NCBI RefSeq assembly: GCF_030815415.1
Contig: NZ_JAUSWW010000001.1
Span: forward strand, 7,626,001-7,690,000
Length of the DNA: 64,000 bases
From: Streptomyces canus
Lineage (GTDB): Bacteria > Actinomycetota > Actinomycetes > Streptomycetales > Streptomycetaceae
Reading direction: 5' to 3'
The notes below the pieces were generated by a model that did not search any database, had not been told where the DNA came from, and saw only the letters and a list, made by a program, of their open reading frames with translations. Below are positions 35,699-44,604 of the stretch, piece after piece. A program made the translations under genes and the position numbers. Every line of letters starts with the position of its first letter. The stretch's first letter is position 1.

Positions 35699-36880
35699 AT
35701 GGCTGAGGCTCAGAACATCCCGGTGGGCAGCACGACCGCCGGCCAGATCGCGGTGGCCGCCGAGTCGACCGTCGCCACGCGCATGAGCGCCCCCCCGTCC
35801 TTCGACGTCGCGGACTTCCCGGTCCCGCACGGCCGTGAGGAGGAGTGGCGGTTCACCCCGCTGGAGCGCCTGCGCGGGCTGCACGACGGCACCGCCGTCG
35901 CCACCGGCGAGGGCCTGAAGGTCGACGTCGAGGCGCCCGAGGGCGTCACGGTCGAGACCGTCGACCGTGACGACGCGCGCCTGGGCAAGGCGGGCACCCC
36001 GGTGGACCGCATCGCCGCCCAGGCGTACTCGGCGTTCGAGAAGGCCGGCGTGATCACCGTCCCCAAGGAGACGGTCCTCACCGAGCCGATCCGGATCGCC
36101 GTGCACGGCGAGGGCGGCACCGCCTTCGCCCACCAGGTGATCGAGCTGGGCGCCTTCGCCGAGGCCGTCGTCGTCATCGACCACACCGGTGACGCGGTGC
36201 TCGCCGCCAACGTCGACTACCTCCTGGGCGACGGCGCCAAGCTGACCGTCGTCTCCGTCCAGGACTGGGACGACAAGGCCGTGCACGTGGCCCAGCACAA
36301 CGCGCTGATCGGCCGGGACGCCACCTTCAAGTCCTTCGTGGTCACCTTCGGCGGCGACCTCGTACGCCTCCACCCGCGCGTCACCTACGCCGGCACCGGT
36401 GGCGAGGCCGAGCTCTTCGGGCTCTACTTCACGGACGCCGGCCAGCACCAGGAGCACCGCCTCCTGGTCGACCACAACGAGGCGCACTGCAAGTCCAACG
36501 TCGCCTACAAGGGCGCGCTGCAGGGTGAGGGCGCCCACGCGGTGTGGATCGGCGACGTGCTCATCGAGGCCAAGGCCGAGGGCACGGACACCTACGAGAT
36601 GAACCGCAACCTGGTTCTGACCGACGGTGCCCGCGTCGACTCGGTGCCGAACCTGGAGATCGAGACCGGCGAGATCGTCGGCGCCGGCCACGCCTCGGCG
36701 ACCGGCCGCTTCGACGACGAGCAGCTCTTCTACCTGATGGCTCGTGGCATCCCGGCCGACGAGGCCCGTCGCCTGGTGGTGCGCGGCTTCTTCGCCGAGC
36801 TCGTCCAGCAGATCCGTGTCGCCGACATCCAGGAACGACTGCTCGCCAGGATCGACGAGGAGCTGGAGGCGTCGGTCTGA
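35699..36880 (+). CDS. sufD: Fe-S cluster assembly protein SufD
   Basis: 393-residue SufD, paralogue of SufB and part of the SufBC2D scaffold. Recognised by EEEWRFTPLERL near the N-terminus, the beta-helix repeats and the C-terminal GHASATGRFDDEQLFYLMARGIP. It starts 59 bp after sufB with AGGAAGAGAG upstream, and its stop shares a base with the next start (TGATG). Confidence 0.96.
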   Translation: MAEAQNIPVGSTTAGQIAVAAESTVATRMSAPPSFDVADFPVPHGREEEWRFTPLERLRGLHDGTAVATGEGLKVDVEAPEGVTVETVDRDDARLGKAGTPVDRIAAQAYSAFEKAGVITVPKETVLTEPIRIAVHGEGGTAFAHQVIELGAFAEAVVVIDHTGDAVLAANVDYLLGDGAKLTVVSVQDWDDKAVHVAQHNALIGRDATFKSFVVTFGGDLVRLHPRVTYAGTGGEAELFGLYFTDAGQHQEHRLLVDHNEAHCKSNVAYKGALQGEGAHAVWIGDVLIEAKAEGTDTYEMNRNLVLTDGARVDSVPNLEIETGEIVGAGHASATGRFDDEQLFYLMARGIPADEARRLVVRGFFAELVQQIRVADIQERLLARIDEELEASV

Positions 36881-37209
36881 TGACTGCCTCTTCGACGTAC
36901 CTGCGCGCCTGTGGGCTGAGCGAGCTGGAGGAGGACACCCCCAAGCGGGTGGAACTCGACGGCACGCCGGTCTCGGTCGTCCGCACCGAGGGCGAGGTGT
37001 TCGCGATCAACGACATCTGCTCGCACGCGAACGTCTCGCTCTCCGAGGGCGAGGTGGAGGACTGCCAGATCGAGTGCTGGCTGCACGGCTCCGCGTTCGA
37101 CCTCCGCACCGGCAAGCCGTCCGGCCTTCCCGCGACGCGCCCTGTCCCCGTATACCCCGTAAAGATCGAAGGGGACGACGTGCTCGTCTCCCTCACCCAG
37201 GAGTCCTGA
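36880..37209 (+). CDS. Rieske-type ferredoxin in the suf operon
   Basis: 109-residue Rieske [2Fe-2S] protein. Cluster ligands are the CxH of ICSHANVSL and the CxxH of ECWLHGSAFD. Such a protein sits at this place in the SUF operon of most actinobacteria and is often annotated as a dioxygenase ferredoxin, but no oxygenase is nearby, so electron supply for Fe-S assembly is the more likely role. The start overlaps the sufD stop by one base. Confidence 0.92.
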   Translation: MTASSTYLRACGLSELEEDTPKRVELDGTPVSVVRTEGEVFAINDICSHANVSLSEGEVEDCQIECWLHGSAFDLRTGKPSGLPATRPVPVYPVKIEGDDVLVSLTQES

Positions 37210-37216
37210 GGAACCC

Positions 37217-37981
37217 ATGGCAACGCTTGAAATCCACGACCTGCACGTCACCGTCGAGGCCGACAACGCCACGAAGGAGATCCTCAAGGGCGTCGACCTC
37301 ACCGTGAAGCAGGGCGAGACGCACGCCATCATGGGCCCCAACGGCTCCGGCAAGTCGACCCTCGCCTACTCGCTCGCGGGTCACCCGAAGTACACGATTA
37401 CCAGTGGCACCGTCACCCTCGACGGCGAGGACGTCCTGGAGATGTCCGTCGACGAGCGCGCCCGCGCGGGCCTCTTCCTGGCGATGCAGTACCCGGTCGA
37501 GATCCCCGGCGTCTCGGTCTCCAACTTCCTGCGCACCTCCGCCACCGCCATCCGCGGCGAGGCCCCCAAGCTGCGCCTGTGGGTGAAGGAGGTCAAGGAG
37601 GCCATGCAGCGCCTCAACATGGACCCCGCCTTCGCCGAGCGCAACGTCAACGAGGGCTTCTCCGGCGGTGAGAAGAAGCGCCACGAGATCCTCCAGCTGG
37701 AGCTGCTCAAGCCGAAGATCGCGGTCCTGGACGAGACCGACTCCGGCCTCGACGTGGATGCGTTGAGGATCGTCTCCGAGGGCGTCAACCGCGTCCGCGA
37801 GAGCGGCGAGGTCGGCACCCTGCTGATCACGCACTACACGCGCATCCTGCGCTACATCAAGCCCGATCACGTGCACGTGTTCGCGAACGGCCGTATCGCC
37901 GAGTCCGGCGGCCCGGAGCTCGCCGACCAGCTCGAGGCCGAGGGCTACGACAAGTACGTGAAGGGTGGCGCATCCGCGTGA
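37217..37981 (+). CDS. sufC: Fe-S cluster assembly ATPase SufC
   Basis: 254-residue ABC-type ATPase that drives conformational change in SufBD. Walker A GPNGSGKST, signature FSGGEKKRHEI, Walker B IAVLDETDSGLD. Overlaps sufS as GTGA (37978-37981). Confidence 0.97.
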   Translation: MATLEIHDLHVTVEADNATKEILKGVDLTVKQGETHAIMGPNGSGKSTLAYSLAGHPKYTITSGTVTLDGEDVLEMSVDERARAGLFLAMQYPVEIPGVSVSNFLRTSATAIRGEAPKLRLWVKEVKEAMQRLNMDPAFAERNVNEGFSGGEKKRHEILQLELLKPKIAVLDETDSGLDVDALRIVSEGVNRVRESGEVGTLLITHYTRILRYIKPDHVHVFANGRIAESGGPELADQLEAEGYDKYVKGGASA

Positions 37982-39234
37982 CACAGCTGCCGGGCCTCCT
38001 CGACACAGAGGCGATCCGCAAGGACTTCCCCATCCTGGACCGCCAGGTCCACGACGGTAAGAAGCTCGTGTACCTGGACAACGCGGCGACCTCGCAGAAG
38101 CCGCGCCAGGTCCTGGACGCCCTGAACGAGTACTACGAGCGCTACAACGCCAACGTCCACCGCGGTGTGCATGTGCTCGCCGAGGAGGCCACGGCGCTGT
38201 ACGAGGGCGCGCGCGACAAGGCCGCCGCGTTCATCAACGCGCCGAGCCGCGACGAGGTGATCTTCACCAAGAACGCGTCCGAGTCGCTCAACCTCGTGGC
38301 GAACATGCTGGGCTGGGCCGACGAGCCCTACCGCGTGGACCACGAGACCGAGATCGTCATCACGGAGATGGAGCACCACTCCAACATCGTGCCGTGGCAG
38401 CTGCTCTCGCAGCGCACGGGCGCGAAGCTGAAGTGGTTCGGTCTCACCGACGACGGCCGCCTCGACCTCTCCAACATCGACGAGGTCATCACGGAGAAGA
38501 CGAAGATCGTCTCCTTCGTGCTGGTGTCCAACATCCTGGGCACCGTGAACCCCGTCGAGGCGATAGTGCGCCGTGCGCAGGAGGTCGGTGCGCTCGTCTG
38601 CATCGACGCCTCGCAGGCCGCCCCGCACATGCCGCTGGACGTGCAGGCGCTGCAGGCCGACTTCGTGGCCTTCACCGGCCACAAGATGTGCGGTCCGACC
38701 GGCATCGGCGTCCTCTGGGGCCGCCAGGAGCTGCTCGAGGACCTGCCGCCGTTCCTGGGCGGCGGCGAGATGATCGAGACGGTGTCGATGCACTCGTCGA
38801 CCTACGCTCCCGCCCCGCACAAGTTCGAGGCGGGCACCCCGCCGATCGCGCAGGCGGTCGGTCTGGGCGCGGCGATCGACTACCTGAACTCGATCGGCAT
38901 GGACAAGATCCTCGCCCATGAGCACGCGCTCACCGAGTACGCGGTGAAGCGGCTCGGCGAGGTCCCGGATCTCAGGATCATCGGCCCGACGACGGCCGAG
39001 GACCGGGGCGCGGCGATCTCCTTCACGCTCGGCGACATCCACCCGCACGACGTGGGCCAGGTTCTGGACGAGCAGGGCATCGCGGTCCGCGTGGGCCACC
39101 ACTGCGCCCGCCCGGTCTGCCTGCGCTACGGAATTCCTGCGACCACGCGAGCGTCGTTCTATCTGTACTCCACGCCGGCCGAGATCGACGCTCTGGTCGA
39201 CGGGCTGGAGCACGTACGGAACTTCTTCGGCTGA
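37978..39234 (+). CDS. sufS: Cysteine desulfurase SufS
   Basis: 418-residue type II PLP cysteine desulfurase supplying sulfur. PLP Lys lies in FTGHKMCGPTGIG and the persulfide Cys in RVGHHCARPVC; the early YLDNAATSQKP and TEMEHHSNIVPWQ are family signatures. GTG start coupled to sufC. Confidence 0.97.
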   Translation: MTQLPGLLDTEAIRKDFPILDRQVHDGKKLVYLDNAATSQKPRQVLDALNEYYERYNANVHRGVHVLAEEATALYEGARDKAAAFINAPSRDEVIFTKNASESLNLVANMLGWADEPYRVDHETEIVITEMEHHSNIVPWQLLSQRTGAKLKWFGLTDDGRLDLSNIDEVITEKTKIVSFVLVSNILGTVNPVEAIVRRAQEVGALVCIDASQAAPHMPLDVQALQADFVAFTGHKMCGPTGIGVLWGRQELLEDLPPFLGGGEMIETVSMHSSTYAPAPHKFEAGTPPIAQAVGLGAAIDYLNSIGMDKILAHEHALTEYAVKRLGEVPDLRIIGPTTAEDRGAAISFTLGDIHPHDVGQVLDEQGIAVRVGHHCARPVCLRYGIPATTRASFYLYSTPAEIDALVDGLEHVRNFFG

Positions 39235-39252
39235 AGGGCGTGAGCTGAGATC

Positions 39253-39720
39253 GTGAAGCTGGATTCGATGTACCAGGAAGTCATCCTGGACCACTACAAG
39301 CACCCGCACGGGCGCGGTCTGCGGGATGGCGACGCCGAGGTGCACCACGTCAACCCGACGTGCGGCGACGAGATCACGCTGCGCGTGAAGTACGACGGCG
39401 AGCAGATCGCCGACATCTCGTACGAGGGCCAGGGCTGCTCGATCAGCCAGGCCTCCGCCTCCGTACTGAACGACCTCCTGGTCGGCAAGGACCTCGCCGA
39501 GGCGCGGAAGATCCAGGAGACCTTCCTGGAGCTGATGCAGTCCAAGGGGAAGATCGAGCCCGACGACTCCATGGAGGAGGTGCTGGAGGACGCGGTCGCG
39601 TTCGCCGGTGTCTCCAAGTACCCGGCCCGGGTCAAGTGCGCCCTCCTCAGCTGGATGGCGTGGAAGGACGCGACGGCCCAGGCCCTGGGCGGGGCCGACG
39701 CCGAAAGGAAGACGGCATGA
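39253..39720 (+). CDS. sufU: SufU zinc-dependent sulfurtransferase
   Basis: 155-residue IscU-like SufU of Gram-positives, which takes the persulfide from SufS through a zinc-bound Cys. Ligands: Cys and Asp in NPTCGDEI, Cys in GQGCSISQAS, Cys in RVKCALLSW. GTG 39253; overlaps sufT as ATGA. Confidence 0.95.
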   Translation: MKLDSMYQEVILDHYKHPHGRGLRDGDAEVHHVNPTCGDEITLRVKYDGEQIADISYEGQGCSISQASASVLNDLLVGKDLAEARKIQETFLELMQSKGKIEPDDSMEEVLEDAVAFAGVSKYPARVKCALLSWMAWKDATAQALGGADAERKTA

Positions 39721-40049
39721 GCGAGACCCTTGAGATGAAGCCGGCCTCCGAAGAGGAAGTCCGCGAGGCCCTGTACGACGTCGTCGACCCCGAGCTGGGC
39801 ATCGACGTCGTCAACCTCGGCCTCATCTACGGCATCCACATCGACGACGCGAACATCGCGACGATCGACATGACCCTCACCTCGGCGGCCTGCCCGCTGA
39901 CCGATGTCATCGAGGACCAGGCCAAGTCCGCCACCGACGGCCTCGTCAACGAGCTGCGCATCAACTGGGTCTGGATGCCGCCGTGGGGCCCGGACAAGAT
40001 CACGGACGACGGGCGCGAGCAGCTTCGGGCGCTCGGGTTCAACGTCTGA
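39717..40049 (+). CDS. sufT: SufT/PaaD-like Fe-S maturation factor (DUF59)
   Basis: 110-residue MIP18/DUF59 protein, last gene of the suf operon, assisting maturation of Fe-S proteins. Family motifs: VVDPELGIDVVNLGLIY and MTLTSAACPLTD with the conserved Cys. ATG 39717 overlaps the sufU stop; a strong terminator follows. Confidence 0.94.
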   Translation: MSETLEMKPASEEEVREALYDVVDPELGIDVVNLGLIYGIHIDDANIATIDMTLTSAACPLTDVIEDQAKSATDGLVNELRINWVWMPPWGPDKITDDGREQLRALGFNV

Positions 40050-40067
40050 GACCGACCGCGTACGAAG

Positions 40068-40099
40068 AAACGGCGACGTCCTCGTGGACGTCGCCGTTT
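40068..40099. terminator. Intrinsic terminator after the suf operon
   Basis: A 13-bp stem including three A-T pairs (40068-40080 with 40087-40099), loop CTCGTG, ends in TTTT. The A-run on the other side makes it usable by the convergent AbfB gene as well. Confidence 0.9.
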
Positions 40100-40112
40100 T
40101 CCGTGCGTGTGC

Positions 40113-40934
40113 TCAGGTCAGCCCGTCGACCAGCTGGAACGCCGAGTCCGACCGGTACAGGTCGCTGTACTGGTACGGGTCCAGCTTCAGCTGGAAGTTC
40201 TGGTGGCGCAGGAAGCGGCCCGGGTAGTTCACCGACTCCAGCATGATCGCGCCGTACACCGACGAGGAGCGGGCGCAGAAGGTCGCGTCCTGCTTGAACA
40301 GGGACGAGCCGTCGTTGCGGTCGGCGATCAGGACGAAGCTGCGATGGCGCAGGTAGTTGCCGTCGTGGGTGGCGAAGGAGTAGCAGGAGCTGTCCGCAAG
40401 GCCCTTGACCAGTTTGAAGGTGGAGTCCTCGCGGGATTCCGGGCCGCGGACCGCGTCGAGCTTCACGTAACCGCCGCTCACATGCCAGTAGCGCTCGGGG
40501 TAGTTCGCCGAGCGGACCGAGCGCCACGTGACCGCCGGCTTCGGGGACGACGGACTCGGCTTGGACGACGGTGACTTGGAGGCCGGATCCGGGGCGGGCG
40601 AGGGGGAGGAGCCCTGTTGGCGCGCGGCGGAGGTGCTCTCCTCGGAGGTCGCCAGGCCGCTCTTGCCCTTCGGGGGGACCGTCGTGGTGTCGGACGGACT
40701 GGCGTAACCGGCCAGCCCCGGTATCGTCCCGCCGTCCGAGGGGGGCGCCGACTTCGACACGGCGTCAGGAGGGCTGCCCGTCATGGATATCGCCGTGACG
40801 CAGGCGACGACCGTGGCCACGGCGAGGACACCTGCGAGATAGAGACGGCGGGTTCCGGGTGCCCGGGTGGTGTCGGGTGCCCAGCCGGTCTCCCACGGTC
40901 GGTCATGTGGAGGCTGGGACTTGGTGTCTGGCAT
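40113..40934 (-). CDS. Membrane-anchored AbfB-domain protein
   Basis: 273-residue protein: cytoplasmic N-terminus (about 35 residues), one transmembrane segment (LYLAGVLAVATVVACVTAISM), a Ser/Pro/Lys-rich wall-spanning linker (about 60-135), and a C-terminal AbfB beta-trefoil of about 135 residues with repeats of the form NYPxRYxxH (NYPERYWHV; NYPGRFLRH). AbfB binds arabinofuranose side chains; here no catalytic domain is attached. ATG 40934 has AGAGGAA upstream. Confidence 0.85.
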   Translation of the reverse strand: MPDTKSQPPHDRPWETGWAPDTTRAPGTRRLYLAGVLAVATVVACVTAISMTGSPPDAVSKSAPPSDGGTIPGLAGYASPSDTTTVPPKGKSGLATSEESTSAARQQGSSPSPAPDPASKSPSSKPSPSSPKPAVTWRSVRSANYPERYWHVSGGYVKLDAVRGPESREDSTFKLVKGLADSSCYSFATHDGNYLRHRSFVLIADRNDGSSLFKQDATFCARSSSVYGAIMLESVNYPGRFLRHQNFQLKLDPYQYSDLYRSDSAFQLVDGLT

Positions 40935-41180
40935 GCGCAGTTCCTCTGGCGGAGCCCATGGGGGGAGGCCGCAGCCGTGACGGCGCGGTGGATGAACGGT
41001 GAAGCAGATCGCACAGTAGTGGACCTCGCGCTCTTCGAGCAGCCGTTTGTGCGAGCGGTTTCCGCATCGTTCTCTCAGCATCGCGCTCGAGGAGACCCTG
41101 CGGCTCTTCCCGGCGCGCGGTTCGTACACCTCGTGACCCGGCACCGGCGTACGCGCGGCGCCGCAGCGTGAGCGCTGTTA

Positions 41181-41194
41181 TGTACACTCGTACA
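41181..41194. promoter_or_regulatory. Candidate TetR operator before the SMR gene
   Basis: TGTAC-ACTC-GTACA, an inverted repeat with 5-bp arms, ends two bases before the SMR start codon; GTACAC also repeats directly with an 8-bp step. It is a plausible site for the TetR protein encoded downstream. Confidence 0.45.
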
Positions 41195-41195
41195 C

Positions 41196-41516
41196 ATGGG
41201 ATATGTGCTGCTCGCCGGAGCGATCGCCGCCGAGGTGGCCGCGACGACCGCCATGAAGTACAGCGAGGGCTTCAGCAAGCTGCTGCCCTCGCTGCTGACC
41301 GTCCTCGGGTACGCCCTGGCGTTCGCGCTGCTCGCGCAGACGCTGAAGACCGTGTCCGTCGGTACGGCCTACGCGATCTGGGCGGGCGTCGGCACCGCGG
41401 TGATCGCCGCGATCGGGTTCACGTTCCTGGGCGAGGGGATGAGCCCCGCCAAGGCCGCCGGGATCGTGCTGATCATCGCCGGGGTGGTCGTGCTGAACCT
41501 GGGCGGTGCGCACTGA
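41196..41516 (+). CDS. SMR-family multidrug efflux protein
   Basis: 106-residue four-helix proton-coupled exporter of the EmrE/QacE type. The membrane-embedded Glu is E11 in AIAAEVAATTAMKYSEGF, with WAGVGT and the C-terminal GIVLIIAGVVVLNL also typical. No ribosome binding site is visible and an operator-like repeat abuts the ATG, so the transcript may be leaderless. Stop and downstream TetR start share one base (TGATG). Confidence 0.92.
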   Translation: MGYVLLAGAIAAEVAATTAMKYSEGFSKLLPSLLTVLGYALAFALLAQTLKTVSVGTAYAIWAGVGTAVIAAIGFTFLGEGMSPAKAAGIVLIIAGVVVLNLGGAH

Positions 41517-42094
41517 TGGCCCGCCGCTACGACCCCGAGCGCCGCCAGCGGATCATCGACGCGGCGATCCGGGTCGTGGGCCGCCATGGCCTCGCCGGGC
41601 TGAGCCATCGCTCCGTCGCCGCCGAGGCCGATGTGCCGCTCGGCTCGACGACGTACCACTTCAAGACCCTCGACGAGCTGATGGTCGCCGCGCTGCGGCA
41701 GGCCAACGAGGGGTTCGCGAAGGTCGTCGTGGCGCGGGGCGGGCTGGAGGACCGGGGCGCGGACCTGGCCGCCGAACTCGCCGGTCTGCTGGGTGAGTGG
41801 CTCGCGGGTGACCGTACCGGCGTGGAGCTGGAGTGCGAGCTGTATCTCGCCGCCCTGCGGCGCCCCGCGCTGCGGCCGGTCGCCGCGGAGTGGGCCGAGG
41901 ACCTCGCCGAGCGGCTGGGCCGCCGCACCGACGCGGTCACCGCGCGGGCGCTGGTGGCGCTGATGGACGGGATCTGTCTGCAGGTGCTGCTGACCGACGG
42001 GGTGTACGACGAGGAGTATGCGCGGGAGGTCCTGGGGCGGGTCATTCCTGCGGGCCCTCACTCAGGGGAGGGTGGGGCGGGTGGGGGCTCTTGA
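41516..42094 (+). CDS. TetR/AcrR-family regulator
   Basis: 192-residue repressor: HTH at about 10-55 (RRQRIIDAAIRVVGRHGLAGLSHRSVAAEADVPLGSTTYHF) and a helical ligand domain. Coupled to the SMR exporter, so it probably represses the pair in the absence of a toxic cation. ATG 41516 is the true start; longer in-frame versions overlap the exporter. Confidence 0.9.
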   Translation: MARRYDPERRQRIIDAAIRVVGRHGLAGLSHRSVAAEADVPLGSTTYHFKTLDELMVAALRQANEGFAKVVVARGGLEDRGADLAAELAGLLGEWLAGDRTGVELECELYLAALRRPALRPVAAEWAEDLAERLGRRTDAVTARALVALMDGICLQVLLTDGVYDEEYAREVLGRVIPAGPHSGEGGAGGGS

Positions 42095-42096
42095 GG

Positions 42097-42231
42097 GTCT
42101 TCTTCGCCCCCGCCGCCCCTACCCGTCCCATCCCCAGGGGCTCCGCCCCAGACCCCGATCGGCCCTGAAGGGGCCTCGTCCTCAAACGCCGGACAGGCCG
42201 AGTTGGTGGACCGTCGTTGAGAAGCGGGACC
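42097..42231. repeat. Dispersed hairpin repeat, copy A
   Basis: First of three copies of a roughly 100-bp element (core: CGCCCCCGCCGCCCCTACCC, a GGGGCTCCGCCCC hairpin, GGCCCTGAAGGGGCC hairpin, CCTCGTCCTCAAACGCCGGAC). This copy is the most diverged; similarity to copy B continues to a GTTGAGA motif near 42220. It fills the gap between tetR and dapD and may terminate transcription. Confidence 0.85.
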
Positions 42232-42367
42232 GGCGCCCAGGGGCGCAACACCTGTGGGTGGGTGGGGGATGCTCCGAGTCCGTTCTCGCCCGGCGCGGCG
42301 GTTCGGTACCTGAGATGGTGTCTTGGCTGGTTGGCCTCTGTGGGTGTGGGGCGGTTAGGTTGCCCTC

Positions 42368-43357
42368 ATGACCGATACGACTGCTTCTCGTACCACCGGC
42401 GCCGTGGCCGCCGGCCTCGCCACGATCGCCGCCGACGGCACTGTTCTCGACACCTGGTTCCCCGCGCCCGAGCTGACCGCGGAGGCCGGGCCGTCCGGTA
42501 CCGAGCGGCTGTCCGCCGAGCGGGCCGTGGAGCTGCTCGGTGAGGGTGCCGCGAAGGCGATCGGGCCGGACGCCCGGCGTGGCGTCGAGGTGGTCGCGGT
42601 CCGTACGGTCATCTCCTCGCTGGACGAGAAGCCGACCGACACGCACGACGTCTACCTGCGCCTGCACCTGCTCTCGCACCGCCTGGTCAAGCCGCACGGC
42701 CAGAGCCTGGACGGCATCTTCGGCCTCCTCGCCAACGTCGCCTGGACCTCGCTGGGCCCGGTCGCCGTCGACGACATCGAGAAGGTACGGCTCAACGCCC
42801 GCGCCGAGGGGCTGCACCTCCAGGTGACCTCCGTCGACAAGTTCCCGCGCATGACGGACTACGTGGCGCCCAAGGGTGTCCGCATCGCCGACGCCGACCG
42901 CGTCCGCCTCGGTGCCCACCTCGCCGAGGGCACCACCGTCATGCACGAGGGCTTCGTCAACTTCAACGCCGGCACGCTCGGCACATCCATGGTCGAGGGC
43001 CGTATCTCCGCCGGTGTCGTGGTCGGTGACGGCTCCGACATCGGCGGCGGCGCGTCGACGATGGGCACGCTGTCCGGCGGCGGCAACGTCCGTATCGTCA
43101 TCGGCGAGCGCTGCCTCATCGGCGCCGAGGCGGGCGTCGGTATCGCGCTGGGCGACGAGTGCGTCGTCGAGGCCGGCCTCTACGTCACCGCCGGCACCCG
43201 CGTCACCATGCCCGACGGCCAGATCGTCAAGGCCCGCGAGCTCTCCGGCGCCTCGAACATCCTCTTCCGCCGCAACTCGGTCACCGGCACGGTCGAGGCC
43301 CGGCCGAACAACGCGGTGTGGGGCGGGCTGAACGAGATCCTGCACAGTCACAACTGA
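42368..43357 (+). CDS. dapD: Tetrahydrodipicolinate N-succinyltransferase
   Basis: 329-residue DapD of the long actinobacterial class, which succinylates tetrahydrodipicolinate in lysine and meso/LL-DAP synthesis. The left-handed beta-helix hexapeptide repeats are visible from about residue 170 (GVRIADADRVRLGAHLAEGTTV...GSDIGGGASTMGTLSGGG). ATG 42368. Confidence 0.95.
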   Translation: MTDTTASRTTGAVAAGLATIAADGTVLDTWFPAPELTAEAGPSGTERLSAERAVELLGEGAAKAIGPDARRGVEVVAVRTVISSLDEKPTDTHDVYLRLHLLSHRLVKPHGQSLDGIFGLLANVAWTSLGPVAVDDIEKVRLNARAEGLHLQVTSVDKFPRMTDYVAPKGVRIADADRVRLGAHLAEGTTVMHEGFVNFNAGTLGTSMVEGRISAGVVVGDGSDIGGGASTMGTLSGGGNVRIVIGERCLIGAEAGVGIALGDECVVEAGLYVTAGTRVTMPDGQIVKARELSGASNILFRRNSVTGTVEARPNNAVWGGLNEILHSHN

Positions 43358-43366
43358 CGTCCGACG

Positions 43367-43903
43367 TCACGGTGAGCGCCCTTCCGCCGAGTGCGGGAGG
43401 GCGCTCGCCCATGTCCGCAGTGCCGTGAAGTCGTCCTCGCGCAGGCCGAGTCGGGGGTCGACGTGGTGGAGGAGGGCGGGGGCCGGGTGGTGACCGGTGA
43501 CGTAGGTGGTGTCCGCCGGGGTCTGCTCGTCGTCGACCCAGGCGAAGGGGCGGCCTTCGGCGTACGCCACGATGGCCTGCGTCTTCCAGTGGATTCCGTC
43601 GGGGCGGTGGACGAGCAGGGAGTCGCCGAAGTCGACGTAGGGCAGCCGGGGGAGGCCGATGACCGGGGCGATCCACCGGTTGGCCGCGTCCATCCAGGTC
43701 GTCGCCCAGCACAGGTCGTAGGGGAGCGCGAGGAGGGCCGCGCCGTGGGACGGGTTGAGCCACACGCGCAGGGGGCGGCCCGGGTGCACGGACGCCCTGA
43801 TCGTCGTACAGCCCTCGGGGCGGCGCTCGGGCTTCGCCGCGTACGGGTTGAGGGGGCCGTCGACGTCGAGGAAGAGGAGCGGGCGGGGGCGCGGGCGGCT
43901 CAT
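43367..43903 (-). CDS. HAD-like protein, 178 residues
   Basis: Starts with RPLLFLDVDGPLNPY, a DxDG motif of the HAD phosphatase superfamily, and has WVDDEQT as a possible later acidic motif. Most of the cap and core are divergent, so catalytic activity is uncertain. ATG 43903 is divergent from the ECF sigma gene. Its 3' end overlaps the terminator that follows dapD. Confidence 0.75.
   Translation of the reverse strand: MSRPRPRPLLFLDVDGPLNPYAAKPERRPEGCTTIRASVHPGRPLRVWLNPSHGAALLALPYDLCWATTWMDAANRWIAPVIGLPRLPYVDFGDSLLVHRPDGIHWKTQAIVAYAEGRPFAWVDDEQTPADTTYVTGHHPAPALLHHVDPRLGLREDDFTALRTWASALPHSAEGRSP
43371..43409. terminator. Bidirectional hairpin after dapD
   Basis: A 17-bp stem with two G-U pairs (43371-43387 with 43393-43409), loop CGAGT, lying inside the last codons of the convergent HAD-like gene. 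Confidence 0.75.
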
Positions 43904-44043
43904 CGGGTCACCGTACGGGAGGGGTCCCCGTGGGGCGGTCGAATTTTCTCGTACGCGCAGACATAGCGGGGTGCGGTCCCGCGCGTCACAAGGGGCACAG
44001 GGGGGCGGACATCGGGTCCACCCCGGGGGAAGAGAAGGTGACG

Positions 44044-44604
44044 ATGGATGCCGAAGCGCAGGACAGCTTCCGGGAGTTCGTGGAGCACCGGTCGTCCGCG
44101 CTGCTGAAGACGGCCGTGCTGCTCAGTGGCGGGGACCGGCACACCGCCGAGGACCTGCTGCAGAACGCGCTGATCAAGGCGGCGGGCCGCTGGCACCGCA
44201 TCGACGAACCCGAGGCGTACGTACGGCGGATCCTCTACCGGCAGCAGGTCAGCCGCTGGCGGCTGAAGTGGCCCAGACGTGAGCTGAGTGTCGCCGAGCC
44301 ACCGGAGGGACGGGCGGACGCGGACGCCTCGTCCGCCGCCGAGCTGCGGCTCGTGATGCGCGGCGCGCTCGCCCGCCTCACCGCCCGGCAGCGCACCGTG
44401 CTCGTATTGCGCTATTTCGAGGACCTGCCCGAAGCCGAAGTGGCCCGCGTCCTGGGCTGCTCCGTCGGCACCGTACGGTCCACCGCCCACCGCTCGCTCG
44501 CCCGGCTGCGCACCCTCGCGCCCGAACTGGCCGCCCTGAGCGGTGGCGAGGACGTCCGGCAGCCGCCGGCTCATGACTGCACACCCGTGGAGGTACGTCC
44601 GTGA
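44044..44604 (+). CDS. SigE-family ECF RNA polymerase sigma factor
   Basis: 186-residue extracytoplasmic-function sigma factor of the actinobacterial SigE-family group. Region 2 at about 10-75 (FREFVEHRSSALLKTAVLLSGG, AEDLLQNALIKAAGRW), region 4 at about 110-160 (LTARQRTVLVLRYFEDLPEAEVARVLGCSVGTVRSTAHRSL). ATG 44044 has GAGAAGG upstream; GTG 44038 is possible. Overlaps the next gene as GTGA, which encodes a membrane protein and may restrain it. Confidence 0.9.
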   Translation: MDAEAQDSFREFVEHRSSALLKTAVLLSGGDRHTAEDLLQNALIKAAGRWHRIDEPEAYVRRILYRQQVSRWRLKWPRRELSVAEPPEGRADADASSAAELRLVMRGALARLTARQRTVLVLRYFEDLPEAEVARVLGCSVGTVRSTAHRSLARLRTLAPELAALSGGEDVRQPPAHDCTPVEVRP

